The notes: generated from the letters alone by a model not told the origin. A DNA stretch of 64,000 bases from JAXLXE01 sp046328115 (GCA_046328115.1 JAXLXE010000003.1:682001-746000); one strand, 5' to 3'. Positions 45,801 through 54,147 are shown, counted from the stretch's first letter. Program-made: numbers and translations.

Positions 45801-46451
45801 ACGGCCGGCTCGCTAGCCGCCTACGGCCGCACGTTGGCGCTGTGCGGCCGCATGGCGGAGGCCCGCGCGCTTCACACGGAGATGCTCACCGTTGCCCGGG
45901 AGCTAGGCACCCGGCTCTGGGAGGCGGAGGCCCTGCAGGACCTGGGCACCGACGCTCTGGCCATGGGCGAGCATGACCACGCGGAGGACCTCTTCGAGCA
46001 GGCACTGGAGATGGCGCCACGAGCACTGAAAGCGATCTGCCGGGCGCTGGTTGGCCGCGCCCAGGCGGCGCTGGCCAGGGGCGACGCCGGCGAGGCCATC
46101 AGCCGGGCCCGGTACTACCACGAGCGGGCGCCAGACTTCTCAGTGTTTCGGCTGGAGGCAAACCGCGTCGAGGGCGAAGCGCTCCTTCTAGCCGGCGAGC
46201 GGGAGGCGGGCCTACATCTGCTGGAGGCGACGTGCGCCGGCGCGCTCGATCTGGACGCGCGACCAGTTGCGTGGCGCGCGGGTCTGGCGCTGGCGGAGGC
46301 GTACCGACGCTCGGGCGAATCGGCTCGCGCCGAGATCGAGAGGTTCCGCGCCTGCCGGCTCATCGAAGACTGCGCTGCTGAGCTGGTCGAGCACGCCACA
46401 CGGGACGCGTTTCTGAGAGCAAACCGCACCGACGCGAATGACCGTCGGTGA
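42870..46451 (+). CDS. Zinc ribbon-class III cyclase-AAA ATPase-TPR regulator
   Basis: This 1193-residue protein begins with two zinc ribbons (CPTC/CRAC and CAAC/CGEC, residues 7-49). A class III nucleotide cyclase domain follows (85-265). Metal-binding residues are Asp92 (FADIVGFTS) and Asp136 (KFMGDAVMA); Lys132 is the ATP-selecting residue, and transition-state Asn and Arg lie in GDAVNVAARL. All are present, so it can probably make cAMP. An AAA/STAND ATPase follows, with Walker A GEPGLGKSR (about 311) and Walker B IVQVDDLHWAD. The C-terminal third is TPR repeats. A TACACT element ends 9 nt before the ATG, suggesting a leaderless mRNA. Confidence 0.92.
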   Translation: MADPVACPTCSAENAPTRKFCRACGAGLAPVCAACGSTNEVGDRYCGECGAPLVAAAHTAPGAVPSAAALAQRGGDPLGSEERRTVTVLFADIVGFTSLSERWDVEDVREVTTECFRRLVAEITRYDGTIDKFMGDAVMALFGAPIAHEDDPRRAILAALGMQAALQRFNEELSRTHGTRLALRIGAETGEVVAGTRDVQGVREYTVIGDAVNVAARLQAATDPDTILIGERLRGLTEREFELAPVGTMMLKGRAGGVAAARVLGERAEHGAVAIAARTPLVGREVEIAALAGCIAALREGRGRVVTLVGEPGLGKSRLLTEAARLAGATRTVQVVSYAHEQSASYGVARSLTRATMHLIAGHQQAGSWGQFRQWLGEHALDDRADLLARFLGDSDRDASAIDTAGLSPQELHEQTFTAVTDLVRHLAEQAPLIVQVDDLHWADPTSVDLLRKVAGMVSSVPLLLVLAMRPEADTLAWALRDSLAREQPDTHLDLRLAPLSERESSALVEALIGGQGADSGLRTVIERAAGTPLWLEELTRTLIERGALVHRDGVWELAGDAERMDLPTSLQSLIVARIDRLGEARVTVQAASVIGRRFARTVLDRVGEAGPRLGDHLDRAERADLLHRLNEAGSAQYDFKHVLTQEAAYTTLLARRRRQLHRQVAEALQELHPERTPELHALLAHHCERAEMWQEAAWHATKGAEQARAAYANAEAVDLYTRAIRNAQRAGLPGAELSALHGARAEIHAVLGSFEASRTDYETAITQLQGVPDPAAEARLVGALGMLWGGHKDYQRGLELTTRSAELAERVGDRRLLAEARVRVGLMGLNLAHADEAEEEFERALHHFQALDDHLAQVRTRDILGMTMFVSGQLRRAEDTARGVVPALEALGDAETLANTWVLLGAAIGYCGRMDEGIATVQRGVDDWRRMGSPSGVAFALMLVSEINEPFGRYESALRAGAEALQTAREIGHREWTAGSLAAYGRTLALCGRMAEARALHTEMLTVARELGTRLWEAEALQDLGTDALAMGEHDHAEDLFEQALEMAPRALKAICRALVGRAQAALARGDAGEAISRARYYHERAPDFSVFRLEANRVEGEALLLAGEREAGLHLLEATCAGALDLDARPVAWRAGLALAEAYRRSGESARAEIERFRACRLIEDCAAELVEHATRDAFLRANRTDANDRR

Positions 46452-46473
46452 CTGAGAGCATGGGAGCACACGA

Positions 46474-47994
46474 ATGACGCGAGACTGGCCACACACGGGA
46501 CGTGTTGAGCATGGGCGCGGCGGCGGAGGCCATCGCGGTGGGGGGCAGGCCGCGGAGCTGGAGCGGATCGCAACCCGGGTCATGCTCGATCGCGGCTTCC
46601 TGTCCGATTCCGACCCCGAAGCGCTAGAGCAGCTCGCGGACATCAGCGCGCCCGCCCAGGGCACTGATCCAAGCATTCGGGACCTTCGCCATCTGCTCTG
46701 GTGCTCGATAGACAACGACGACTCGCGTGACCTGGACCAGCTCACCGTGAGCGAGACCCTCGCGGATGGGCGGGTGAAGATCCTGGTGGCGATCGCAGAT
46801 GTGGATGCGCTCGTACCGCTCGGCTCGGCGATCGATCGTGACGCGGCGCACAACACCACGTCTGTCTACACGGCTGCCCGGATCTTCCCAATGTTGCCGT
46901 TGAAGCTCTCAACGGATCTCACCTCACTCAACGAGCATGAGGACCGCCTGGCGGTGATCTTCGAGCTGGTGGTGGATGTGCGCGGGACGGTGGAGAGCTC
47001 AGCCGTGTTTCGGGCGATGGTGCACAACCGGGCCAAGCTGGCCTATCCCAGCGTGGCCGCGTGGCTGGAGAATGACGGCCCATTGCCGAGTCCGGCGGCG
47101 GCGGTCCCCGGTATGGACGATCAGCTCCGAGTCCAGGACGGCGTTGCTCAACTCCTGCGGGCGCGACGCCACGAGCACGGCGCGCTCGAACTGGAGACCA
47201 TCGAGGCGCGGGCGGTGATCCGCGAGGACGTGGTGGTGGACCTGCACGTGGAGCCAATGAGCCGGTCGCGCGAGCTGATCGAAGACTTCATGATCGCGGC
47301 GAACGGCGTAAGCGCGCGATTCCTGGCATCCGCCGGGTTCCCCAGCCTCAGGCGGGTGATCGCGGAGCCGGAGCGGTGGGAGCGCATCGTCGAGGTTGCC
47401 TTCGAACTGGGACATTCGCTGCCAGCGGAGCCAGACGTGCGCGCCCTGGCGAGATTTCTGAACGACAGGCGCGCTGCCGACCCCGAGCGCTTCCCAGACC
47501 TGTCACTGACGATCGTCAAGCTGCTCGGAAACGGGGAGTACGCGGTGCTCCAGCCCGGCAAGCGGCCGGTGGGCCACTTTGGCCTGGCAGTGCGCGACTA
47601 CTCCCACACCACGGCACCCAACCGCCGGTATCCAGATCTGATCACGCAGCGTTTGGTGAAGGCCGCGCTGGCCGGCGACCGCCCGCCGTACGATGACGAT
47701 GAGCTGGTCGAGCTGGCGCGGCACTGTAGCGACCGTGAGGACGAGGCCCAGCGAGTGGAGCGACAGATCCGCAAGTCCGCCGCGGTGGCGGTGATGGAAT
47801 CGCGCATCGGCGAGGTGTTCGAGGCTCTAGTGACCGGTGCCTCTACGAAGGGGACGTGGGTGCGGGTATTGCAGCCACCGGTGGAGGGCAAGCTGGTCCA
47901 TGGCGGGTCGGGGGTGGACGTGGGCCAGAAGATCCGCGTGAAGCTGCTGGCCACGGACATGGAGCGGGGCTACATCGACTTTGCTCGGGCCTGA
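46474..47994 (+). CDS. RNB-domain ribonuclease (RNase II/R family)
   Basis: The 506-residue protein has a complete RNB catalytic domain: SIDNDDSRDLDQ with the metal-binding Asp cluster (about 87-98), VAIADVDALVP, and a C-terminal half with AVRDYSHTTAPNRRYPDL, a strongly conserved RNB segment. A short S1-like barrel ends the protein. The cold-shock domains that precede RNB in RNase II/R are absent, so this is a compact variant. It is a 3'-5' exoribonuclease by family. It begins 22 bp after the cyclase gene and may be cotranscribed. Confidence 0.9.
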   Translation: MTRDWPHTGRVEHGRGGGGHRGGGQAAELERIATRVMLDRGFLSDSDPEALEQLADISAPAQGTDPSIRDLRHLLWCSIDNDDSRDLDQLTVSETLADGRVKILVAIADVDALVPLGSAIDRDAAHNTTSVYTAARIFPMLPLKLSTDLTSLNEHEDRLAVIFELVVDVRGTVESSAVFRAMVHNRAKLAYPSVAAWLENDGPLPSPAAAVPGMDDQLRVQDGVAQLLRARRHEHGALELETIEARAVIREDVVVDLHVEPMSRSRELIEDFMIAANGVSARFLASAGFPSLRRVIAEPERWERIVEVAFELGHSLPAEPDVRALARFLNDRRAADPERFPDLSLTIVKLLGNGEYAVLQPGKRPVGHFGLAVRDYSHTTAPNRRYPDLITQRLVKAALAGDRPPYDDDELVELARHCSDREDEAQRVERQIRKSAAVAVMESRIGEVFEALVTGASTKGTWVRVLQPPVEGKLVHGGSGVDVGQKIRVKLLATDMERGYIDFARA

Positions 47995-47998
47995 GCAC

Positions 47999-48859
47999 TC
48001 AGGCCAGGTTGCCGCGGCTGCCGCGGCGGACTACGAGCGTGGGAACGGGGGCGGAGCGCACCACCGCCTCCGTCACGCTGCCCAGGGTCAGCCGCTCAAA
48101 CCCGCGGCGGCCGTGGGTGGCCATCACGATGACGTCCGCGTTCCAGTCGGTCGCGGCGGTCAAGATCATCACAGACGGCTCGCCCAGCTTCGCCCTGGGC
48201 TCCGCCGCCAGGCCCTTACGGCGCATCTCCACGGTGAGACGGTCGACCACGGACAGCGTGTCTGCTACGTCGATGGGCGCGCGGTCTGGGCTGGTCTCCG
48301 CCGGGTCCACGAAGTGTGTCAGCAGTATCGTCCCGCCCAGCGCGCCGGCGAGCTCCTCCGCGCCGCGCAAGGCGGGCTCGGCGATCTCGAAGTTCTCAAT
48401 GGGGACGAGGATCCGCAACCCCTCCGCGGAGGTCCACGCTTCGTCCGGCGCCGACGGCACCACGAGGACCGCGCACGGGGCATCGCGCACCACCCGTTCG
48501 CTGGCGCTGCCCAGCACACCGTCCTTCAAGCCACTGCGCCCGTGCGACGCCATCACGATGAGATCCGGATGGCGCTCGCGTGTGATGTCCAGGATCGCGG
48601 CGGCCGGGTCTTCGGCGTAGTCGGCGTGGTCCAGAATCCGCTCGGCAGTCAGGCCCGCCCCCTTGGCCTCGGCGAAGAGTGTGTCCAGCTCCGAGCTGGC
48701 GGCGCGCTCGTCAACCGGCTGCCGCGACTGGGCGCTCGGTGGCGCGGAGTGATACAGCAGCACGTTCGCGCGGAACGGCCGCGCCAGCGCCAGGGCGTAC
48801 TTGAATGCGCGCTCCGCGAGGAACGTGCCGTCCAGGGGCACGAGTATCGACTTGATCAT
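47999..48859 (-). CDS. Tandem universal stress protein (two UspA domains)
   Basis: The 286-residue protein has two UspA domains. The first (1-140) starts with ILVPLDGTFLAERAF and closes with the ATP-binding pattern ASHGRSGLKDGVLGSASERVV. The second (about 148-280) starts with ILVPIENFEIAEPAL and ends with ATHGRRGFERLTLGSVTEAVV. Both G-x2-G-x9-G-S/T motifs are intact, so both halves should bind ATP. It is convergent with the ribonuclease gene, with 4 bp between the stops. Confidence 0.92.
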   Translation of the reverse strand: MIKSILVPLDGTFLAERAFKYALALARPFRANVLLYHSAPPSAQSRQPVDERAASSELDTLFAEAKGAGLTAERILDHADYAEDPAAAILDITRERHPDLIVMASHGRSGLKDGVLGSASERVVRDAPCAVLVVPSAPDEAWTSAEGLRILVPIENFEIAEPALRGAEELAGALGGTILLTHFVDPAETSPDRAPIDVADTLSVVDRLTVEMRRKGLAAEPRAKLGEPSVMILTAATDWNADVIVMATHGRRGFERLTLGSVTEAVVRSAPVPTLVVRRGSRGNLA

Positions 48860-49084
48860 CTGTCACATCCACCCAGCACAACAGAGGCCAGCTTGGCTGA
48901 GTGTACGCACGAATCACGCGCCCCACGAGGGACGTTGGACGGTGTCATGGGGGGCGGGCTGTCCCGACGGGCAGCGGTGCGCTCCACCGATGACAGGTGA
49001 CCGCGTGGAGCGGGTCACTCGTCAGCGGTAGACCTGATAGGGCGGCGATAGACTGGCTGGCAGTACCAGCGTTGGGGAGCACAC
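48860..49084. other. Intergenic region between usp and MFS genes
   Basis: About 225 bp between divergently oriented genes. It must hold both promoters, but I cannot identify convincing -35/-10 pairs and see no other feature. Confidence 0.4.
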
Positions 49085-50404
49085 GTGGACGCTGATGCCC
49101 TGCCCACTACCGAGGGGGCGAGAGGCGACGGCGGGATCGCGGCCACGCCCCTGCTATCGCAGCGACAACGGTGGGCGTATCTCTGCTGCAACTTCGCCAT
49201 GGGCACGTTCGCAGCCTTCAACAACTTCACGCTCACGTTATGGCTGTCAGGGTTCACAAGCTCCTATTTGATCATTGGGCTGATGGGGAACTCGCGGTCG
49301 CTCGAGGGGGCTGTGGTCTCACCGATCATGGGAGCGTGGTCCGATCGAGTGTGGCTGGGTTGGCTTGGTAGGCGCAGACCGTTCGTCTTGATCGGCGGAC
49401 TCCTGTCCGCCGCCACATTGGCTCTAACCCCCACGATCGGCCGAATATCTCTCCCGGGCTGGATGGGCTGGCTCGGTCCTGGCGTTCTTCAGCTTGGTCC
49501 TCCGATCTTCGCGATCTTTCTGTTTACGATGGCATTCCACGTAATGGACGACGTGCACAAGGCGCTCCTGGCCGACATCACCAGCCCGGACGAGCGCAAC
49601 GGCCTGTCCGCGCTGTCCGTGACGGTGGAGATGGCGAGCCAGGTGCTGATCCTGCTCCTGGGGTTCCTGCTCTGGAATGACCGCGTGACTGACCTGGCGT
49701 TCATCGTCGCCGGCGCGGTGATGTCGCTGGCACTACTGGGGACAGTGCTGGGCGTGCGCGAGCCGGCCCCCGCGGATTGGTCCATGCGTCGCCGGATGGA
49801 ATCTGCCTCAGACGGTGTGGCCATCTCCGCACGGTCGCTCCTGAGACAGTACCGCGGCGCAACAGCCCTGTGTCTGGCCGCCTTCTGCTACTGGGCCGGC
49901 GTGATGGCCACGATGCCGCTGATCTCCATCTACACCAGGGACATCCTGGGGGCGGATGTAGGCGAGGCTCAGCTTCTGCCCGGGCTGATGCTGCTGACGA
50001 CCACGCTGCTGGCTATCCCCATGGGTTGGTTGGGCGACGTGATCGGCAAACGTCCGGTGATGGTGCTGGGCTACGTGCTGATGATCGTCACCGCGATCGC
50101 CGCGATGATCGTGAGCACGATCCCGGAAGGCGTAGGACTGTTCCTGTTCGCTGGCGTCGGGAACTCTGCGGTGATGGTGATGACGCTGCCGCTATTGGCT
50201 GACCTGGTCCCACGCGATCGGATCGGCGCCGCGGCCGGACTGCTGGCTGCGGCCGGTTCGATCGCGGCGCCCTTTTCCAGCCTCGTGGCGGGCGCACTAT
50301 CGGATGTGTACGGCCCGCGCGCCATCTTCGTCGTGATGGCCGTGATGGTCGCGGCGGCGCTCGTGTTCATCCGAGGAGCGCAGAACAACGATGGAGGCGG
50401 ATGA
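49085..50404 (+). CDS. Major facilitator superfamily transporter
   Basis: GTG 49085 behind GGGGAG gives a 439-residue membrane protein with about twelve helices in two halves. The loop between helices 2 and 3 (MGAWSDRVWLGWLGRRRPF) matches the MFS signature, and a second copy appears in the C-half (MGWLGDVIGKRPVM). It resembles sugar- or drug-type exporters and GPH-like transporters, but the substrate is not readable. It ends about 74 bp before the first CstR-like operator, and the downstream sulfur operon has its own promoter. Confidence 0.88.
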   Translation: MDADALPTTEGARGDGGIAATPLLSQRQRWAYLCCNFAMGTFAAFNNFTLTLWLSGFTSSYLIIGLMGNSRSLEGAVVSPIMGAWSDRVWLGWLGRRRPFVLIGGLLSAATLALTPTIGRISLPGWMGWLGPGVLQLGPPIFAIFLFTMAFHVMDDVHKALLADITSPDERNGLSALSVTVEMASQVLILLLGFLLWNDRVTDLAFIVAGAVMSLALLGTVLGVREPAPADWSMRRRMESASDGVAISARSLLRQYRGATALCLAAFCYWAGVMATMPLISIYTRDILGADVGEAQLLPGLMLLTTTLLAIPMGWLGDVIGKRPVMVLGYVLMIVTAIAAMIVSTIPEGVGLFLFAGVGNSAVMVMTLPLLADLVPRDRIGAAAGLLAAAGSIAAPFSSLVAGALSDVYGPRAIFVVMAVMVAAALVFIRGAQNNDGGG

Positions 50405-50477
50405 TGCCATCTGACGTGCGCGAACGCCGCCTGGCGCTGCGCGACCGGGCCGGCACAAGGCGGCTACTGCACATCCT

Positions 50478-50498
50478 GTATACCCCCATGGGGTATAC
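50478..50498. promoter_or_regulatory. CstR/CsoR-type operator 1 overlapping the -10 of cstR
   Basis: A perfect 9-3-9 palindrome: GTATACCCC, CAT, GGGGTATAC. GTATACCCC-type palindromes are typical operators of CsoR/CstR repressors. A -10-like TATACT (50494-50499) overlaps its right arm, so bound repressor would block RNA polymerase. It lies about 45 nt before the repressor GTG start, which implies autoregulation. Confidence 0.82.
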
Positions 50499-50543
50499 TG
50501 AGTCCGGTCGGGTCGTGCGGCGGGCCGGCCAAAGGAGGGCAGC

Positions 50544-50801
50544 GTGATAGCGGCACAGGGGAAGATCAAGGATCGCCTCGCACGGGTGGAGGGGCAGATC
50601 CGGGGGATCCAGCGGATGATCGACGAGGCGCGGCCGTGCGATGAGATCCTCACGCAGGTTCTGGCGGCGCGGACAGCGCTCGAGCGTACGGCCGGCGAGA
50701 TGGTGAGCGTGTACATCGCCGAGTGCCTTGGCGACGGGACCACGCCGGATGTGCGCGAGCGGGTAGGCCGAACGGTCGAACTCCTCACGCGAGCGGTCTA
50801 G
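50544..50801 (+). CDS. cstR: CstR-like persulfide-sensing repressor (CsoR family)
   Basis: GTG 50544 behind AAAGGAGG gives an 85-residue all-helical repressor of the CsoR/RcnR/FrmR family (KIKDRLARVEGQIRGIQRMI). CsoR binds copper through a Cys-His-Cys set. Here the two Cys are present (Cys32 and Cys61), but the His four residues before the second Cys is Tyr57. That Cys-only pattern is the hallmark of CstR, which senses persulfides and polysulfides by forming disulfide or trisulfide links. The genes that follow are those CstR controls elsewhere, so the assignment is well supported by context. Confidence 0.88.
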   Translation: MIAAQGKIKDRLARVEGQIRGIQRMIDEARPCDEILTQVLAARTALERTAGEMVSVYIAECLGDGTTPDVRERVGRTVELLTRAV

Positions 50802-50839
50802 AGGGAGCGGTCATGGGGCGCCGTCTGTCGACGAGCATA

Positions 50840-50854
50840 TACCCTACCAGGGTA
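50840..50854. promoter_or_regulatory. CstR-type operator 2 before the tauE-like gene
   Basis: TACCCT, ACC, AGGGTA form a perfect 6-3-6 palindrome with the same core as operator 1. It lies between the repressor stop and the tauE-like gene and is followed by a -10-like TATAGA (50858-50863). It probably gives a second regulated promoter for the sulfur genes. Confidence 0.7.
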
Positions 50855-51010
50855 CTGTATAGATGACACGTGTCGGTGGCGTTTGGGTTCATTGGTCTCT
50901 GGCGGTCCGTGCTCGACGGTGCGATCCTGGATTCAGGACGGCAGCGCGGTCTTGGTCCCCGTGCTGCCTTCCCCCACCTGCTTTCGGCCTCCGACCAGGG
51001 AGGTGCCCCA

Positions 51011-51844
51011 GTGAATGAGCTTGGCTCGATATCGATCGGCGCCGTGATCGGCCTGGTGCTAGGAGCGCTCGGCGGCGGGGGGGCCATCCTGGCGGTACCG
51101 GCGCTCGTCTACGTGCTGGGTGCGCAGGTCCACGCGGCCGTCGCCGCGTCGCTGGCGATCGTGCTCGTGGGGGCCGCGAGCGGGCTGGTGGCATACGCGC
51201 GTGACCGGCAGGTGGCCTGGCGCGTGGCGCTGAGTCTGGCGGCATTCGGTGCGGTCGGCGCCTGGGCAGGCGCCCAGTTAGGTATGCGTGTGCCCGGCGA
51301 GCGTCTGCTTCTGTTGCTCGGCGTCCTCATGCTGGGGGCCGCCGCCAGCATGCTTCGACGGCCGACGCTGTCGGCGCGTCCCGTGCCGCGGAATCCCGTA
51401 GCGGTGGCAGCGGCCGGGCTGACACTGGGGCTGGTGACCGGCTTCTTCGGAGTAGGTGGCGGATTCTTGACGGTACCGGTCCTGTTGAGCGTATTTGGCC
51501 TTGCGATGAGACGAGCGGTCGGCACGTCTCTGGCTGTCATCTCAGCCAACTCGCTGGGTGGCCTCATCGGTTACCTGGCCAGTGAAACGCTGGACTGGCA
51601 CTTGCTGTTGCTCGTCTCGGCGGGATCCCTGGGCGGGGCCGTCGGCGGCTATTGGGTGGCCAGGGTTCTACCGGAGCGGCAGCTCCGCCGCGCTTTCGCC
51701 GGCCTGGTTGTGCTTATCGCGATTTACCTCATGGAGAAGAACCTGGGCGCCGGCTGGTCGGCGCACGCGGCCCTTGACTCCCCTTCCGGGGCGCGTGCCG
51801 TTCCCACCGCGCTCTCATCGACTTCGCTCAACTTCTTGCTCTAG
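51011..51844 (+). CDS. TauE/SafE-family membrane permease
   Basis: GTG 51011, 6 nt after GGGAGGT, gives 277 residues with about eight membrane helices and two related halves: GLVLGALGGGGAILAVPALVYVLG and GLVTGFFGVGGGFLTVPVLLSVFG segments, the TauE/SafE signatures. These permeases move sulfite, sulfonates or other small anions. In cst operons the TauE gene is thought to export sulfite made from persulfide. Longer upstream starts would cover the second operator and are rejected. Confidence 0.88.
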   Translation: MNELGSISIGAVIGLVLGALGGGGAILAVPALVYVLGAQVHAAVAASLAIVLVGAASGLVAYARDRQVAWRVALSLAAFGAVGAWAGAQLGMRVPGERLLLLLGVLMLGAAASMLRRPTLSARPVPRNPVAVAAAGLTLGLVTGFFGVGGGFLTVPVLLSVFGLAMRRAVGTSLAVISANSLGGLIGYLASETLDWHLLLLVSAGSLGGAVGGYWVARVLPERQLRRAFAGLVVLIAIYLMEKNLGAGWSAHAALDSPSGARAVPTALSSTSLNFLL

Positions 51845-51861
51845 CACTTGGAGGTGCGCAA

Positions 51862-53283
51862 ATGTTCGTGCAGCAGTTTTTCGTAGAGGGGCTGGGACAT
51901 GCCAGCTATCTCATAGGGTCTGACCAGACGCGCGAAGCGGCCCTGGTGGACCCGAATCGCGACGTGACCGTCTATCTCGAGGCGGCCCGGGCGGCTGGGC
52001 TGAGGATCAGCCACATCCTGGAGACCCACGTCCACAACGACTTCCTATCTGGTGCGAAGGCGATCGCCGACCGTATTGGCGCGACGTACGTGGCGTCCGC
52101 GGACGCCGGCCTCAGATTTCCCTACTGGGCCGTGAGCGAGGGCGACGAGATTCGGATCGGTGAGCTCATCGTTCGCGTGCTTTCGACGCCTGGTCACACC
52201 CCCGAACACGTGAGCTACCTGGTCACGGACACGTCCCGAGCGACTGAGCCGGTGCTGGTGTTCAGCGGTGGCGACCTGCTGGTGGGCTCCGTGGGGCGAC
52301 CGGATCTGCTGGGGCGGGAGCTAGGCGAGCAGCTTGCGCCAAAGCTGTATGACAGCCTGTTCGGCAAGCTGCTCAAGCTGGAAGACTACGTGGAGGTGCT
52401 TCCCACCCACGGGGCAGGCTCGCTGTGCGGCCGTGCGATCTCGTCCAAGCGGACGACCACCGTGGGGTACGAGCGACGCTTCAACGTGTTCCTGCAGCAC
52501 ACCAAGAAGGCCGACTTCGTGGACTTCGTGCTGGAGGGCAACCCCAACGTCCCGGCCTACTACCGGCGAATGCGCCCGGGAAACCTCGACGGCGCCGACG
52601 CGTTCGTCGCGCCAGCGGCGCGCCCAATGCGGCTGGACGAGGTTCACCATGCACTGGGCCATGGATCGCTGATCGTCGACGCTCGTGACCCGTTGGCGTT
52701 CGGCGCCGGGCACATCCCGGGCGCGTACAACGTGGGGCTTGGCGCGATGTTCGCCACCTGGGTGGGCGTGCTGTTGCCCGCGGACGTACCGTTGATCCTT
52801 GTGCTCGAGCGGGAGGACCAGTGGACCGAAGCGGTCACCGCCCTGGGTCGAATCGGCTATGAGAACGTGGCCGGCTACCTGCTGGGCGGCATGGCCTCGT
52901 GGATCGAGGCGAGCTACCCGGTTGAGGCGGTGGAGCAGGTAAGCGCGAGCGAGCTAGCCAAGCGACTCCAGGGCGACCACCCGCCGCGTCTGGTGGATGT
53001 GCGTCTACCTGGCGAGTGGGAGCAGGGGGGTGTTGCCGCGGGGACTCGAATTGCGCTGCACGAGCTGCCGGACCACCTGGCCGGGCTCGATCTGGGGCAG
53101 CCGCTCACCGTAGTCTGCGCTACCGGCTACCGCGCCAGTATCGCCGCCTCCATCCTCCAGCGCGCGGGCGCGGCCCGGGTGGCCACCCTCATGGGTGGTA
53201 CCACGGCCTGGACCGCCGCGGGTCGAGCGCTCACGCCGTACTCGGTCGAATCGCGGGAGCCGGCGCTCGCTGCCATCGGTTGA
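51862..53283 (+). CDS. CstB-like persulfide dioxygenase-rhodanese fusion
   Basis: The 473-residue protein has an N-terminal metallo-beta-lactamase fold with iron ligands of persulfide dioxygenases: THVHND (His56, His58), TPGH (His112) and SGGD (Asp138). Two rhodanese domains follow. In the first (about 265-360) the active Cys loop reads LVLEREDQW and has no Cys, so it is inactive. The second (365-460) has Cys419 in VVCATGYRAS and should be active. It likely oxidises glutathione- or other persulfides to sulfite. It starts 18 bp after the tauE-like gene. Confidence 0.92.
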   Translation: MFVQQFFVEGLGHASYLIGSDQTREAALVDPNRDVTVYLEAARAAGLRISHILETHVHNDFLSGAKAIADRIGATYVASADAGLRFPYWAVSEGDEIRIGELIVRVLSTPGHTPEHVSYLVTDTSRATEPVLVFSGGDLLVGSVGRPDLLGRELGEQLAPKLYDSLFGKLLKLEDYVEVLPTHGAGSLCGRAISSKRTTTVGYERRFNVFLQHTKKADFVDFVLEGNPNVPAYYRRMRPGNLDGADAFVAPAARPMRLDEVHHALGHGSLIVDARDPLAFGAGHIPGAYNVGLGAMFATWVGVLLPADVPLILVLEREDQWTEAVTALGRIGYENVAGYLLGGMASWIEASYPVEAVEQVSASELAKRLQGDHPPRLVDVRLPGEWEQGGVAAGTRIALHELPDHLAGLDLGQPLTVVCATGYRASIAASILQRAGAARVATLMGGTTAWTAAGRALTPYSVESREPALAAIG

Positions 53284-53315
53284 CCGTTCACACCAGTCAC
53301 ATAGGAGAAAAGGTT

Positions 53316-53927
53316 ATGGCAACGGCGGTTGAATCAACCGAGCAAAGCCCCATTGAAGGACTGGTCGGGCCGACCCATCTGGACAACCTTGTCCGGGCGG
53401 GTCGAGTACGCGTGCTGGACGTTCGATCGCCCGCGGAGTATCAGTCCGTCCACATTCCGGGCAGCGTCAATCTGCCGCTGGACGAGCTTCCACGCCACCG
53501 TGACCACATCGCGGCGATCGCGGGGCCGATTGTCCTGGTGTGTCGCTCGGGCACCCGTGCTCGCGAGGCCGAGTTGAGGTTGCTCGAGGCCGGCGCTCGT
53601 GACGTTCACGTGCTGGACGGCGGGCTGCTGGGCTGGGAAGGCGCCGGGCTCCGGGTCACGCGCGGCGTGGTCCGCTGGAGTCTGGAGCGCCAGGTACGGG
53701 CGATCGCGGGGGGCCTGGTGCTGCTGGGGACGCTCGGCAGTCTGCTGCTGTGGCAGCCGTCGATCTACCTGGCGATCTTCGTGGGTGCGGGACTGCTCTT
53801 CGCCGGCGTGACGGACACCTGCATGATGGGCACGCTGCTGATGCGGCTGCCCTACAACCGCGGGGCGACGTGCGACATTCCCGCCGTGGTCGCCCAGTTG
53901 AGAGGAGAGCAAGATGTGGCGGCCTAG
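53316..53927 (+). CDS. Membrane-anchored rhodanese (rhodanese plus DUF2892)
   Basis: ATG 53316 with AGGAGA upstream gives 203 residues. The N-terminal rhodanese domain (20-120) has its persulfide-carrying Cys76 in LVCRSGTRA. The C-terminal part has two membrane helices and the DUF2892 tail with CMMGTLLMRLPYNRG, as in E. coli YgaP. It can accept or donate sulfane sulfur at the inner membrane face. It sits between the persulfide dioxygenase gene and a small Cys-rich membrane protein gene, with a 14-nt overlap to the latter. Confidence 0.92.
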   Translation: MATAVESTEQSPIEGLVGPTHLDNLVRAGRVRVLDVRSPAEYQSVHIPGSVNLPLDELPRHRDHIAAIAGPIVLVCRSGTRAREAELRLLEAGARDVHVLDGGLLGWEGAGLRVTRGVVRWSLERQVRAIAGGLVLLGTLGSLLLWQPSIYLAIFVGAGLLFAGVTDTCMMGTLLMRLPYNRGATCDIPAVVAQLRGEQDVAA

Positions 53928-54147
53928 CTGCTGTGCCGAATGCCCCATCCCCTGCAGACACATGATGCTGATGCGGGCCCTGGTGCTGCTTGGCTTGATC
54001 GGGGCGACATTGGCCTGGTGCCCCTGGGCGGCCAACCTGCGCCGCAGACTGGGCAACGAGGTCCGCGCACTATCCGACCGCTTTATGTTGACGTTCCTGC
54101 GGATGACGTCCCAATTCGAGAGCGAATCCGACTCTGCCGCGGGCTGA
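53914..54147 (+). CDS. Small Cys-rich single-pass membrane protein
   Basis: The 77-residue protein starts at ATG 53914 behind GGAGAG and overlaps the rhodanese gene by 14 nt, a sign of translational coupling. The N-terminus carries four Cys in SCCAECPIPC, a possible metal or sulfane-sulfur site. One membrane helix follows (about residues 20-36, with WCPW at its end) and then a basic and polar C-tail. I do not recognise the family. Position inside the sulfur operon and the Cys cluster suggest a role in sulfur handling, such as an adaptor for the membrane rhodanese or the SQR-like enzyme. Confidence 0.65.
   Translation: MWRPSCCAECPIPCRHMMLMRALVLLGLIGATLAWCPWAANLRRRLGNEVRALSDRFMLTFLRMTSQFESESDSAAG

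Noticed and set aside
50401..50547. Short ORF between the MFS gene and cstR
   Set aside because: It contains the whole operator palindrome and promoter, has no recognisable product and only a chance start overlap.
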